A DNA stretch of 64,000 bases from Phytohabitans flavus (lineage in GTDB: Bacteria; Actinomycetota; Actinomycetes; Mycobacteriales; Micromonosporaceae), in the NCBI RefSeq assembly GCF_011764545.1, contig NZ_AP022870.1, positions 7,694,001-7,758,000 of the forward strand. The letters run 5' to 3'. Position numbers and translations under genes: made by a program. The notes beneath the pieces were generated by a model, which made no database searches, had not been told where the DNA came from, and saw nothing but the letters and a program-made list of their open reading frames with translations. Positions 55,279 to 63,966 of the stretch are shown one piece after another; position 1 is the first letter of the stretch; the number at the start of each line of letters is the position of its first letter.

Positions 55279-55839
55279 TCAGACCATCGCCCGCTGCGGG
55301 GCCTTCGCGAACTGGTCCACCATCGTGGCGCAGAACGCCGGCACGTCGGCCGGGTTCCGGCTCGTGATGAACTGCTCGTCCACCACGACCTGTTCGTCCA
55401 TCACGACCGCCCCGGCCCGCCGCAGGTCACTGCGGAGGCTAGGAAACGAGGTCATCCGGCGGCCGCTCACGACGTCTGCCTCCAGCAGCGTCCACGGGCC
55501 GTGGCAGATAGCCGCGACCGGCCGGTCGGTGGCTACGAACGCCCGGACGAAGCTCACCGCGTCCTGGTTCGTACGTAGCCGGTCGGGGTTGACGGCGCCA
55601 CCCGGCAGCAGCAGTCCGTCGTAATCCTCGACCGCGGCGTCGCGGACCTCCTTGTCCACCGGGAACGTGCCCGCGGGGACCAGGTCAGACTGCCGGGCCT
55701 GGATCTCCCCAGGGTGGATGGAGAGCAGCTCGGTCTGCGCACCGGCGCCATGCAGGGCCCCGCGCGGCTGCTCCAGCTCTATCCGCTCCACACCGTCGGT
55801 GGCGAGGATGGCGATCTTCTTGCCTTGCAGGTCGGACAC
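55279..55839 (-). CDS. DJ-1/PfpI-family protein (type 1 glutamine amidotransferase-like)
   Basis: 186 residues. GKKIAILATDGVERIELEQP starts the fold. The nucleophile elbow is VAAICHGPWTLLEADVVSGR, with the Cys-His pair, and LLLPGGAVNPDRL precedes it. This matches the PfpI/YhbO group (stress-related hydrolase or deglycase). I chose GTG 55839, which has GGAGG five bases upstream; the frame is open to 55923. Transcribed in the same direction as the SDR gene upstream. Confidence 0.87.
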   Translation of the reverse strand: MSDLQGKKIAILATDGVERIELEQPRGALHGAGAQTELLSIHPGEIQARQSDLVPAGTFPVDKEVRDAAVEDYDGLLLPGGAVNPDRLRTNQDAVSFVRAFVATDRPVAAICHGPWTLLEADVVSGRRMTSFPSLRSDLRRAGAVVMDEQVVVDEQFITSRNPADVPAFCATMVDQFAKAPQRAMV

Positions 55840-55947
55840 GAAAACCTCCAATTCTCCGCTCATACGTGGCTTCCCGCAGGCGTTCGACGGAAACCGCCGG
55901 CTCCCGAGTCGTCGGCGATTCACCCATCCCGGGCGAGCCGGCGTGCC

Positions 55948-56745
55948 TCAGTAGGCCAGTAGGTCCACGGTGGCGGCGTGCAGGCGGTCTTGCGTCGCCG
56001 GCTCGGTGGCCTCTGGGTTGGGTGGGGCCGGACGGCGCTCGTCGTAGTAGGTGCCGTTGTCGTCGCGGAGCGAGGCGACGTGCGCGATGTTCGCCGCCGC
56101 ATGCTCGGGTCGGTCGCCGCCGACCGCGAACATCGCGTGCAGCAGGCGGGTCGCGATGATGCCGGGGTGCTGGCTGACGACGTCGATGGCCGGGTTTGGG
56201 CGGTGCGTGGCAAGCCAGCAGGAGTACGTGACGAGCGCGAGCTTCGAGTGCGCGTACGCGGTCGACGGCGAGTACCCATGGCGGGCCAGCGTGAGGTCGT
56301 CGAGGTGCAGCGTCGCGGAGAGGTGCGTGGCCGAGGCGATGTTGAGGATGCGGCCGTCGGTGATCAGATCGAGCAGCCCGCTCGTGAGGACGACCGGCGC
56401 CAGGTAGTTGGTCTGGAACGTGATCTCGTAGCCGGTGTCGGTGACCGTACGCGTGGGCGGACCCGGCCGCGCGGCGTTGTTGATGAGCAGGTCGACCCGG
56501 TCGGTCACGCCGCGGATGTCCGAGACAAGCCGCTCCGCCTCGACAAGCTCGCTGAAGTCGGCCGCGAAGTACGACAGCGTGGCCTCGGACGGCAGCGCGG
56601 CACGCACCGCCCCCAGCAGCTCGCCGACCTGCGCCTCCGGCTCGAGGCCGTGCAGGATGAGGTGGCTGGCGCGGCCGGTGAGCGCGAGCGCGGTGGCCCG
56701 GCCGATGCCGGTCGTAGCGCCGGTCAAGATGATCGTGCTGGGCAC
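55948..56745 (-). CDS. Short-chain dehydrogenase/reductase
   Basis: 265 residues. The nucleotide-binding loop is ILTGATTGIGRATALAL, followed by the VDLLINNAAR and ILNIASATHLSA strands and the YAHSK active-site Tyr-Lys. The C-terminal HPGIIATRLLHAMF is typical of WWOX/retinol-dehydrogenase-like SDRs. I chose GTG 56745, where homology starts; the frame is open to 56829. Substrate unknown. Confidence 0.87.
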   Translation of the reverse strand: MPSTIILTGATTGIGRATALALTGRASHLILHGLEPEAQVGELLGAVRAALPSEATLSYFAADFSELVEAERLVSDIRGVTDRVDLLINNAARPGPPTRTVTDTGYEITFQTNYLAPVVLTSGLLDLITDGRILNIASATHLSATLHLDDLTLARHGYSPSTAYAHSKLALVTYSCWLATHRPNPAIDVVSQHPGIIATRLLHAMFAVGGDRPEHAAANIAHVASLRDDNGTYYDERRPAPPNPEATEPATQDRLHAATVDLLAY

Positions 56746-56870
56746 GCCCAAGTCTCGCACCCGACCGGGAGGCTGCGTAGCTTTTCGGGGGCGCGGCCTG
56801 CCCTCCTGCGCCCTCCCGATAATCGCCAAGCATTTACCGTGCCTTCGCCTTGGCGCGCTGTCCGCCGAGG

Positions 56871-56899
56871 TTGACTGCTGTCTATGCTCTCGTCATAAA
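56871..56899 (+). promoter_or_regulatory. Candidate sigma-70 promoter of the secreted protein gene
   Basis: TTGACT (56871-56876) and CATAAA (56894-56899) are exactly 17 bp apart in a locally A+T-rich stretch. Transcription would start near 56906. Confidence 0.5.
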
Positions 56900-56932
56900 C
56901 GTACGTGAATCCGTCTCATGTATGGAGTGGCG

Positions 56933-57961
56933 ATGCGAATCCACTGGAAGGCACCGCTTGTACCAGGGCCTGCCTCCTGGATCATCGACGGGCTGCGGCG
57001 GGCCCAGACGACGACCGGCGGCACCGGACGAAAGGCCACATACAACACCGGTATGCGACCTTCCGCCCGGCACCCCCGGACGCCGTCTGGACCTCGCCTC
57101 GCTCCACCGAGATCCAGGAGGCAGGCCCTGGGTCCGCTGCTGGCCGGCGTCCTGCTGGTCGGCACGCCCGCCTCGGCCGCGGCGGACAACTGGGTAAACG
57201 TCGGCTCCGACCGAGCCGACCCGCTCACTGAGAGCCAGGGACTCACCTCCGTCGAGGTTCCGGCAGGGCAGCCCAACCGGTACACCGGAATCGGCACCAT
57301 CCCGAGCAGCGTCTCCCGTCGCGGCTGGAACCACGTCGGCGACCCGGATGCGCTCAACGGCTACTACATCGAGCCGTACCAGCGCGACTCCGGCGGCGCC
57401 AAGATGTTCCGGGTACAGGCGCCGGGCGGGGCGTGGTCGGAGTACGTGCACACGCTTGACTCGGGCGAGGCACTCAACAACTCGTTCGTCGCCATCTCGC
57501 CGGACGGCCAGTGGATGGTCTCCGGTGAGTGGGGCACGATGAGCCGGCTGCTGGTCTTCCCCGCACCGGGGCTCAACCCGGCCACGTCGCCCTCGGCAAA
57601 CCTGCCGTACGCGTTCGCGATCCGCCTCGACCGCCCGGTGCGCGACGTACAGGGGTGCGACTTCACCGGCGCCACCCGCCTGCTGTGCTCCTCGGACGAC
57701 CCGGCCGGCACCCTCTTCGGCATCACCAAGCCGCTGCTCCAGGTCGACCTCGCCGCCGCGCTGTCCGGTGTGGACGTTACCGGCACGGTCACCGCGCTGC
57801 GCCAGCTCCCGTTGCAAAGCGGGTGCGGCGGCACCTTCGAGGTACAGGGCATCGACTACGACCGCCGCGACGGCACGCTCCGGGTGATCGTCATGTCGCC
57901 GAGCATCTGCATTCTCTTCGACAGCAAGACCTGGCGCTTCCGGATCGGCCAGCAACTCTGA
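56933..57961 (+). CDS. Secreted protein of unknown function
   Basis: The secreted part is clear: an export helix (LGPLLAGVLLVGTPASAAAD) then a Trp/Cys-containing domain (GWNHVGDPDALNGYYIEPYQ, FVAISPDGQWMVSGEWGTMS, CGGTFEVQGIDYD) with propeller-like features. Family not recognised. The start is uncertain. ATG 56933 has GGAG at 5 bases and lies close to a promoter, but gives an unusually long N-terminus read through a palindromic element. ATG 57053 gives a normal secreted protein of 302 residues but lies inside the element and lacks a ribosome site. Confidence 0.6.
   Translation: MRIHWKAPLVPGPASWIIDGLRRAQTTTGGTGRKATYNTGMRPSARHPRTPSGPRLAPPRSRRQALGPLLAGVLLVGTPASAAADNWVNVGSDRADPLTESQGLTSVEVPAGQPNRYTGIGTIPSSVSRRGWNHVGDPDALNGYYIEPYQRDSGGAKMFRVQAPGGAWSEYVHTLDSGEALNNSFVAISPDGQWMVSGEWGTMSRLLVFPAPGLNPATSPSANLPYAFAIRLDRPVRDVQGCDFTGATRLLCSSDDPAGTLFGITKPLLQVDLAAALSGVDVTGTVTALRQLPLQSGCGGTFEVQGIDYDRRDGTLRVIVMSPSICILFDSKTWRFRIGQQL
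56963..57131. repeat. 169-bp near-palindromic element inside the 5' end of the secreted-protein gene
   Basis: Outer arms of 21 bp are perfectly complementary (56963-56983 and 57111-57131). The inner arms continue as an imperfect inverted repeat to a centre near the ACCGGT at about 57047. Both strands therefore encode similar peptides (for example QGLPPGS...RDPGGRPW). It could fold into a long hairpin in RNA or a cruciform in DNA, and looks like an inserted repeat element. Confidence 0.75.
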
Positions 57962-58563
57962 CCCCTCTAGCGACCTTCGGAATCGGCGCCATTGTGTCTA
58001 TCCACAATGGTGGCTTGCAGGATCCAGATTTGAGCGTTGTGCGAGGCTGCGCGGAGCGTCGGTTTGGGTGCTTTAGCTGGTTTGTCCGCACGCCGGTCGG
58101 GGCGCGCCAGCGATCGTGGTATTTAGCTGTCGCTATAGACGCAGCTAAATACCACGATCTGCTGGATAGTGTCCGGGTGCGGCACCGGTCGTGCAGCTAC
58201 CGGAAGGGCAGGCCTTGATCGGTGGGTGCGCTGGCCGTCCGTGGCGAATAATTGCCCCTCCAGGGGCAATTCCTCGCCACAATCGCAACCCAACACAACG
58301 CCGCACGCGTCGATCAAGGAAATCCGCCGCCATAGGCCATGATCGGCGCCTTTGTGCGGAGGTCCGATCCCGTCAGCACGCCCCAGGCCGACCGCGACCT
58401 CAGTCCCCCATGGACGGTCGACCGCGCGGGCAGGGCCGTGCCGCCATTTGCGGCCGTAGGCCGAATGGGGTGGGCTTGTGGGCGCGGAGGGTGAGGCTGC
58501 GGGAGCAGCGGTCTGGACCACCGCGGACGTCGCGGTAGCCCAATTCTTCGTCTAAAGGCTTTG
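57962..58563. repeat. Gene-free cluster of extragenic palindromes
   Basis: About 600 bp without a gene and less G+C-rich than its flanks. Three inverted repeats are present. CCATTGTG/CACAATGG lies at 57989-58010. An 18-bp perfect pair lies at 58112-58129 and 58142-58159, containing TATTTAGCTG. A nested element at 58213-58319 has outer arms CCTTGATCG/CGATCAAGG and a core AATTGCCCCT-CC-AGGGGCAATT at 58250-58271. The first may end transcription of the secreted-protein gene. The others look like dispersed repetitive palindromes. No transposase is present. Confidence 0.7.
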
Positions 58564-59592
58564 CTAAAGCATGCCGGGCGGAGTCGAGCCGCGTTGGACG
58601 ATTTCTGTGGGGAGGATGACGCGGCGGGTGGGTAGCGGCTCGCCGCTGATCATTGCGAAGAGCATCTTTGCCGCGGAGTGGCCGGTGTCGTGTAGTGGCA
58701 TGCGTACGGTCGTCAGCGGTGGCGTCGTGTGCGTGGCGAACGAGCGGTCGTCGAAGCCGCTGACCGCCAGGTCATCGGGCACCTTGAGGCCGGCGCGGCG
58801 GGCGGCGTCGAGCACGCCGGCCGCGATCGTGTCCGACGCGCAGACGATTCCGGTGGGCGAGGGGTCGCCGGCCAGCACCTCGTCCGCTGCCGCCGCTGCG
58901 GCGATCGTGTCGAATGCGACGGACACCTCGCGGGCCGAACTTACCTGGTCGCCCGCCTCCTTGACCGCGGCCCAGAAGCCGGCCGAGCGGAGCTTGCACG
59001 CCGACACGCGGGGTGGGCCGTTGAGCAGCACCAGGTCCGTACGCCCGGCGGCCAGCATGCCGCGGGTCAGCTCGCGCGCGGCGGCGTCGTGCGTGCAGTC
59101 CACCCAGCCGACCCCGCTGACCGAGCTGCGGTGTCCTATCAGGACGGTCGGTGCGCCGATACCGGTGAGCCGCTTGATGAGCGGGTCCTGCGGGCCGGCG
59201 GCGGGCAGCACGACGCCGTCCACGCGGCGGCGCTTGACCGTGTCGAGTACGTGCCCGACCTTCGCCGTCGAGCTCGTGAGCAGCAGGAGGTCGAAGCCGG
59301 AGTGCTCGGCCGCGTCCCCGAGCGCGCCGAGCAGCGCCGGGTAGACGGGGTGCATGACGACCTCTGACGCGTGCAGCGGGAAGACCACCGCGATCGTGTC
59401 GCTGCGCCCGGTCGAGAGCTGCCGCGCGGTTGGGTCGACCTTGAAGCCCTGCTCGTCGATGATGCGGGCGATCCGCTGCCGGGTCTCCTCGCCAACGCCA
59501 GCCTGACCGTTCATCGCACGGGACACCGTGCCCGCCGAGACGCCGGCGATCGCGGCGATGTCGCGGATCGTCAGCTTCCTGGGGGCGTTCAC
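58564..59592 (-). CDS. LacI-family regulator of the Gfo/Idh operon
   Basis: 342 residues. The HTH is LTIRDIAAIAGVSAGTVSRA followed by the hinge TARQLSTGRS. The effector domain has VVFPLHASEVVMHPVYPALL, GIVCASDTIAAGVLDAARRA and LAVSGFDDRSFATHTTPPLT. GTG 59592 has GGAGGAGGA five bases upstream; the frame is open to 59619. Palindromic LacI operators lie on its own promoter side (59614) and before the divergent operon (59713-59741), so it should repress both until a sugar ligand binds. Confidence 0.92.
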   Translation of the reverse strand: MNAPRKLTIRDIAAIAGVSAGTVSRAMNGQAGVGEETRQRIARIIDEQGFKVDPTARQLSTGRSDTIAVVFPLHASEVVMHPVYPALLGALGDAAEHSGFDLLLLTSSTAKVGHVLDTVKRRRVDGVVLPAAGPQDPLIKRLTGIGAPTVLIGHRSSVSGVGWVDCTHDAAARELTRGMLAAGRTDLVLLNGPPRVSACKLRSAGFWAAVKEAGDQVSSAREVSVAFDTIAAAAAADEVLAGDPSPTGIVCASDTIAAGVLDAARRAGLKVPDDLAVSGFDDRSFATHTTPPLTTVRMPLHDTGHSAAKMLFAMISGEPLPTRRVILPTEIVQRGSTPPGML

Positions 59593-59613
59593 GTCTGTCC
59601 TCCTCCGTCCGTT

Positions 59614-59741
59614 ACGCAACCGGTTGTCCCTTCCGTGCGGTGACGCTATCAGTCTCGGGTCGGAAACTTCCGCGAAACCTCTTGTGCTCCGGCCGCGGCA
59701 GGGATCATGCTAACGCAACCGGTTTACGCAACCGGTTGCGT
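59614..59741. promoter_or_regulatory. Divergent promoter region with three LacI operators
   Basis: The strongest site is ACGCAACCGGTTGCGT (59726-59741), a 16-bp perfect palindrome. Two related sites share the ACGCAACCGGTT core, at 59614-59627 and 59713-59726. The two outer sites are about 112 bp apart, suitable for looping. The CG centre between AACC-GG-TT arms is typical of LacI-family sites. Confidence 0.85.
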
Positions 59742-59767
59742 ACGGACCTCCGAGAGGGAACGAAAGC

Positions 59768-60840
59768 ATGGCTGACCTGGGCATCGGCATCGTGGGGCTG
59801 CATAACCACTACCACGCCTACCCGTTCGCGGACTACCTCCGTAGGGGATGGATGGGCTGCGGTTGGTTGGCGTCGCCGACGAGCGGACCGACCTGGCGAA
59901 GGAGTTCGCGGCCGCGTACTGCGACGGCTCATGGACCTCCGACTATGGCGAGCTGATCCGCCGCGACGACGTTGACGCGGTAATCATCACCTCGTACACC
60001 TCGGCGCACGCCGACCACGTGGAGATGGCCGCCGAGGCCGGCAAGCCGGTGCTGCTGGACAAGCCGATCGCGACCACGATGGCCGACGCCCGGCGGATCG
60101 CGGCGGCCGGCGAGCGGGTGAAGGTGATGATGGCCTACCTGCTGCGCTACCTGCCGGTCTACCGCCAGGCCCAGGAGGCCGTACGTGCAGGCGCGGTCGG
60201 CGACCTGACCTCCGGCTTCTACTCGATCCGCTTCCCAGTCGGCGCGATCACCGACTCCCCGCACACCTCCGAGCAGGGCTGGTACGCCGACCCGGTGCGC
60301 GGCGGTGGCGGTGGCTTCCTCGACCACGGCGTGCACTTCACCGACTTCTTCCGCTGGTTCTTCGGCGCCGAGGCGGTCGACGTGAGCGCGCGCATCGGGT
60401 CGCTCACGTACAAGGACCTGGGTGTCGAGGACTACGGCATCGCCACCTACACGCTGGACAGCGGCGCGATCGTCACGGTGGAGAGCACCTGGCACGCCGC
60501 CGACTACTTCGGCCCGCTCTCCAGCCCCGACCACGCCTCGCTCAGCGGTACGCGCGGTGAGATCGAGCTGCACTACCAGAAGAGCCCGCAGACCGAGATC
60601 CAGGGCATCGACGCGCCGTGGACCGGCCGGCGCTACATCGACCTCGTGGGCGAGGAGCGGTACGAGGCCTGCTACCGCGACCTGCTGCTCGCGTTCCGGG
60701 ACTGGGTCGGCGGCGCCGAGCCGGACGGCCTGCCGACCGCCGAGGACGGGCTCAAGGCGCTGGAGATGATCCTGGCCGCGTACGAGGCGGACCGCACCGG
60801 CACCCGGGTCACCTTCCCCTTCCAGGAGGGCGTGCGATGA
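59768..60840 (+). CDS. Gfo/Idh/MocA-family oxidoreductase 1 (atypical nucleotide loop; frame broken once)
   Basis: About 357 residues after correction. It starts at ATG 59768 after GAGAGGGAA, and the frame changes in the GGGG at 59844-59847; one extra G joins YLRRGMDGLRLVGVADERTD. The usual GxGxxG is replaced by GIVGLHNHYHAYPF. The catalytic Lys is K99 in VLLDKPIATT, preceded by Asp rather than Glu. The substrate-site motif is GGGGFLDHGVHFTDFFRW. It overlaps the next gene by 4 bp (ATGA). It likely oxidises or reduces a sugar or cyclitol with NAD(P). Confidence 0.87.
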
Positions 60841-61826
60841 GCGCGGTCAACGTGGCGCTCGTCGGCGCCGGCCGGATAGCCCGGGTGCACGCGAACGCGT
60901 ACCGGCACGTGAGCCGGGGCGGGCTGGTCGCCTGCATCGATCCCAACGAGGAGGCGGCCGCCGCGCTCGCCCGCGACTTCGACCTCAAGGTGGCGCCCGA
61001 CTTCGACGCGCTGCTGTCCGACGACAGCGTGCACGCGCTGCTTATCGCGTCGCCCAACGCCCTGCACGCGGACCAGACGGTCGCCGCGCTCGCCGCCGGC
61101 AAGCACGTCTTTTGCCAGAAGCCCATCGCGCTCACGCTCGCCGACGCGGACCGGGTTGTCGCCGCGGCGGGCAAGACCGACCGGGTACTCCAGCACGGGT
61201 TCATGCTGCGCTTCACCCCGCCGCTGTCCCAGCTGCGGGACCGTGTGGCGGGCGGTGAGCTCGGCGAGATGATCGCTTCGCGGGCCGCGGTCTTCGGGTG
61301 GGAGCCGACCAACGACTGGTTCTACGACCCGGCGCAGGGCGGCGGCGTCATCCTCGACACGCTGGTCCACTTCGCCGACCTCGTGCTGTGGCTCTTCGGC
61401 CCGGCGCAGAGCGTGCACACCGAGGGCGGGGCGTACGTCCTGGAAGGCGCCAAGCGGCACAACAGCCCGGACAACGCGACCGTCACCGTCCGGCACGCCT
61501 CCGGCGTGGTGACCAGCATGTACGTCACCTGGACCGCCGGGCACGGCAACTTCACGTTCGAGGTGTACGGCAGCGGCGGCAGCGCGGCGGTCGACCTTGT
61601 GCAGGCCCAGGCGATGCGCACCTTCGACCGGGGCGGCGCCGGCTGGGGCTACCCGGACCTGGTGTGGGACTACGGGTACCGGGGCGAGCAGCAGTACTTC
61701 GTGGACCGGGTCGCCGGCCGGGAGACGGGCGAGCGGGCAGCCACCGCGGCACAGGCCCGGGACGCGCTCGCGCTTGTACTCGCCGCCCAGCGCGCGCTGG
61801 ACGAGCGCCGGGCGGTGGAGCTGTGA
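60837..61826 (+). CDS. Gfo/Idh/MocA-family oxidoreductase 2
   Basis: 329 residues. The canonical loop VALVGAGRIARVHANAY, catalytic K95 in VFCQKPIALT (Gln in place of the usual Glu) and GGGVILDTLVHFADLVLWL are visible, as is the C-terminal sandwich (FTFEVYGSGGSAAVDL). ATG 60837 overlaps the previous stop and its own stop overlaps the next GTG. This is the most conventional dehydrogenase-like member of the operon. Confidence 0.92.
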   Translation: MSAVNVALVGAGRIARVHANAYRHVSRGGLVACIDPNEEAAAALARDFDLKVAPDFDALLSDDSVHALLIASPNALHADQTVAALAAGKHVFCQKPIALTLADADRVVAAAGKTDRVLQHGFMLRFTPPLSQLRDRVAGGELGEMIASRAAVFGWEPTNDWFYDPAQGGGVILDTLVHFADLVLWLFGPAQSVHTEGGAYVLEGAKRHNSPDNATVTVRHASGVVTSMYVTWTAGHGNFTFEVYGSGGSAAVDLVQAQAMRTFDRGGAGWGYPDLVWDYGYRGEQQYFVDRVAGRETGERAATAAQARDALALVLAAQRALDERRAVEL

Positions 61827-62818
61827 CTGGCGTATGCGTCGTCGGCGCCGGCTTCTGGGCGCGGGAGATGCACCTCCCCGCGCTCGCCAAGATCCCCGGT
61901 GTCAAGATCGTTAGCGTGGTCGCGACCAGCGAGGAGTCGGCCAAGGTGGCGGCCGGCCCGTACGGCGCCCGCGCGTTCACCGACCTGGAAGCGGCCGTGG
62001 CCGACCCCGAGGTGGACGTGGTCGACGTCGTGGCCCCACCCGACGTGCACCTCCCCGCGGTCCTCGCCGCCGCCCGGCACGGCCGGCACGCGATCTGCAT
62101 CAAGCCGCTCGGCCGTACCGTCGCCGAGGCCGACGAGATGCTCGCCGCGGTCGCCGCCGCCGGCACCCGCCTCTTCTACGCCGAGAACGTGCCGTTCATC
62201 CCGGCCCTCCAGGAAGCGCGCAAGCTCGTCGACAGTGGACAGATCGGTGACGTCTTCCGGGTGAAGGCGTGCGAGGGCATCGGTGAGCCGCACTCGCCGT
62301 GGTTCTTCGACCCGGTGCGCAGCGGGGGCGGCGCGATCCTCGACATGGCGGTACACAGCATCGAGTTCTGCCGCTTCTTCGCCGGCGCGCCGGTCGCCTC
62401 GGTGTACGCCGACGCCGGCACGTTCCGCTGGGCCGACCGCACGACCGCCGAGGACACTGCCGTGCTCACGCTCCGCTTCGCCAATGGCGTCATCGGCCAG
62501 TGCGAGGACAGCTGGAGCCTCGCCGGCGCGATGGATTCCCGCTTCGAGGTGTACGGCACGCAGGGCCGCGTCCTCGTGGACAACCTGCACCGCCAGCCAC
62601 TACAGGCGGTGAGCGAGAGCGCCGGCTGGTCGTACCCGCTGCCCGTACCCGGGCTGCTGGCCGACGGCCACCTGGACATGCTGACCCACTTCATCGACCG
62701 GATCCGCGACGGCGCGCCCTCGAAGTCCGACGGGCACGTCGGGCGGGACGTGCTCGCCGTCGTCGAAGCCGCACTCCGCTCGGTGGCGAGCGGTCGCAGA
62801 GAGGAAGTAGCGCGATGA
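61823..62818 (+). CDS. Gfo/Idh/MocA-family oxidoreductase 3
   Basis: 331 residues from GTG 61823 (GTGA overlap). The nucleotide loop is VCVVGAGFWAREMHLPALAK, the catalytic K94 is in AICIKPLGRT with Ile before the Lys-Pro, and the substrate motif is GGGAILDMAVHSIEFCRFF. The C-terminal domain has SRFEVYGTQGRVLVDNL. It differs enough from its neighbours to suggest a separate step rather than a recent copy. Confidence 0.92.
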   Translation: MTGVCVVGAGFWAREMHLPALAKIPGVKIVSVVATSEESAKVAAGPYGARAFTDLEAAVADPEVDVVDVVAPPDVHLPAVLAAARHGRHAICIKPLGRTVAEADEMLAAVAAAGTRLFYAENVPFIPALQEARKLVDSGQIGDVFRVKACEGIGEPHSPWFFDPVRSGGGAILDMAVHSIEFCRFFAGAPVASVYADAGTFRWADRTTAEDTAVLTLRFANGVIGQCEDSWSLAGAMDSRFEVYGTQGRVLVDNLHRQPLQAVSESAGWSYPLPVPGLLADGHLDMLTHFIDRIRDGAPSKSDGHVGRDVLAVVEAALRSVASGRREEVAR

Positions 62819-63966
62819 GCGAGCGTGCGTCGGCAGCGCCTTCGGGCGCCGCGAGCACCGTGAACGAGGTTCGCGTCGGAATGATCAGCTGGGCGCACGT
62901 GCACGCCGAGTTCCGGGCGAAGGCGCTCGGCGAGATCCCGGGCGCACGCGTGGTCGCGATCGCCGACGACGACGCGGCGCGGGGCCGGGCCGCGGCCGAA
63001 CGCTTCGGGGTGACCGACTTCGTACCCGACTGGCGGCACCTGGTCACCCGCGACGACGTCGACGTGGTGATGGTGCACTCGGAGAACTCGCGCCACGCGG
63101 AGCAGGTCATCGCCGCCGCCGAGGCAGGCAAGCACGTGTTCTGCGAAAAGCCGGTCGCCACGACGGTCGCCGACGCGCGCGCGATGGTGGACGCGGTACG
63201 CGCGGCCGGCGTGGACGGCACCGCGGCGTTCGTGAGCCGGTTCAGCAAGGAAGCCGACCGGGTCAAGCGGATCGTCGACACCGGAGTGCTCGGCCAGGTG
63301 CTGATGACCCGCAGCTTCATCGGCCTCGCCGGCATCGCCGAGATCGGCTGCCCGCCGGACATGACCGAGTGGATGCAGGACCCGGTGCTGGGCGGCGGGG
63401 GCGCCTGGATCGACGAGGGCTCGCACGGCATCGACCTGCTGCGGTGGCTGGTCGGCGACATCACCGAGGTATCCGCCTTCACGGCCAACCGGGCCAAGCC
63501 CGACCTCGACGGCGAGGACCTCGCGGTCGCTGTCCTGCGCTACGCGGGCGGCGGACTGGGCGAGATCGGCACGGTCTGGAGCATGAACGCCGACATCGGC
63601 ATGCGAAACCTGCTGGAGATCTACGGCACCGACGGAACCCTATCGATGCGGGCCACTGACCCGTTCCCCCGCGTCGAGGTCTACCGCGGCGGCGACGACC
63701 CGCTGTACCGCGGGTGGACCACACCACATATCGAACCCGATGCGGCCGAGCCCCACGACTACGGGTCCTGGCCGCCGCACACGCATCACTACAAGCGCGA
63801 GGTCGCCTCGTACGTGCACCGGGTGCTGACCGGCCAGCGGCCGTTCGGCCCGACGCTCGAGGACGGCCTGGCTTGTCTCTCGGTCATCGCGGCGGGCTAT
63901 GCCTCGGCCGCGGCCGGCGGCGGCGCGGTAGCCGTCGACCGGGACCCTTTGCCGGCCGGCGCGTGA
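62815..63966 (+). CDS. Gfo/Idh/MocA-family oxidoreductase 4 (atypical nucleotide loop)
   Basis: 383 residues from ATG 62815 (ATGA overlap). After a short extra N-terminus the first strand reads VRVGMISWAHVHAEFRAKAL, lacking GxGxxG but with the same H-x-H pattern as oxidoreductase 1. K112 lies in the canonical VFCEKPVATT. GGGGAWIDEGSHGIDLLRWL and LLEIYGTDGTLSM follow. A C-terminal extension (HTHHYKREVASYVHRVL) distinguishes it. The operon may continue beyond the window: only 34 bp remain. Confidence 0.92.
   Translation: MSERASAAPSGAASTVNEVRVGMISWAHVHAEFRAKALGEIPGARVVAIADDDAARGRAAAERFGVTDFVPDWRHLVTRDDVDVVMVHSENSRHAEQVIAAAEAGKHVFCEKPVATTVADARAMVDAVRAAGVDGTAAFVSRFSKEADRVKRIVDTGVLGQVLMTRSFIGLAGIAEIGCPPDMTEWMQDPVLGGGGAWIDEGSHGIDLLRWLVGDITEVSAFTANRAKPDLDGEDLAVAVLRYAGGGLGEIGTVWSMNADIGMRNLLEIYGTDGTLSMRATDPFPRVEVYRGGDDPLYRGWTTPHIEPDAAEPHDYGSWPPHTHHYKREVASYVHRVLTGQRPFGPTLEDGLACLSVIAAGYASAAAGGGAVAVDRDPLPAGA

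Noticed and set aside
56963..58319. An insertion sequence at the palindromes
   Set aside because: There is no transposase frame, no flanking target duplication that I can see, and the inverted repeats differ from each other.
86..60840. Treating the split lacI, PAP2, cpaF, fgd, kelch, YbaK and Gfo/Idh genes as true pseudogenes or as programmed frameshifts
   Set aside because: All breaks are one missing G or C, mostly in short runs, without slippery-site structure, and one base always restores a normal family member. Sequence error is simpler.
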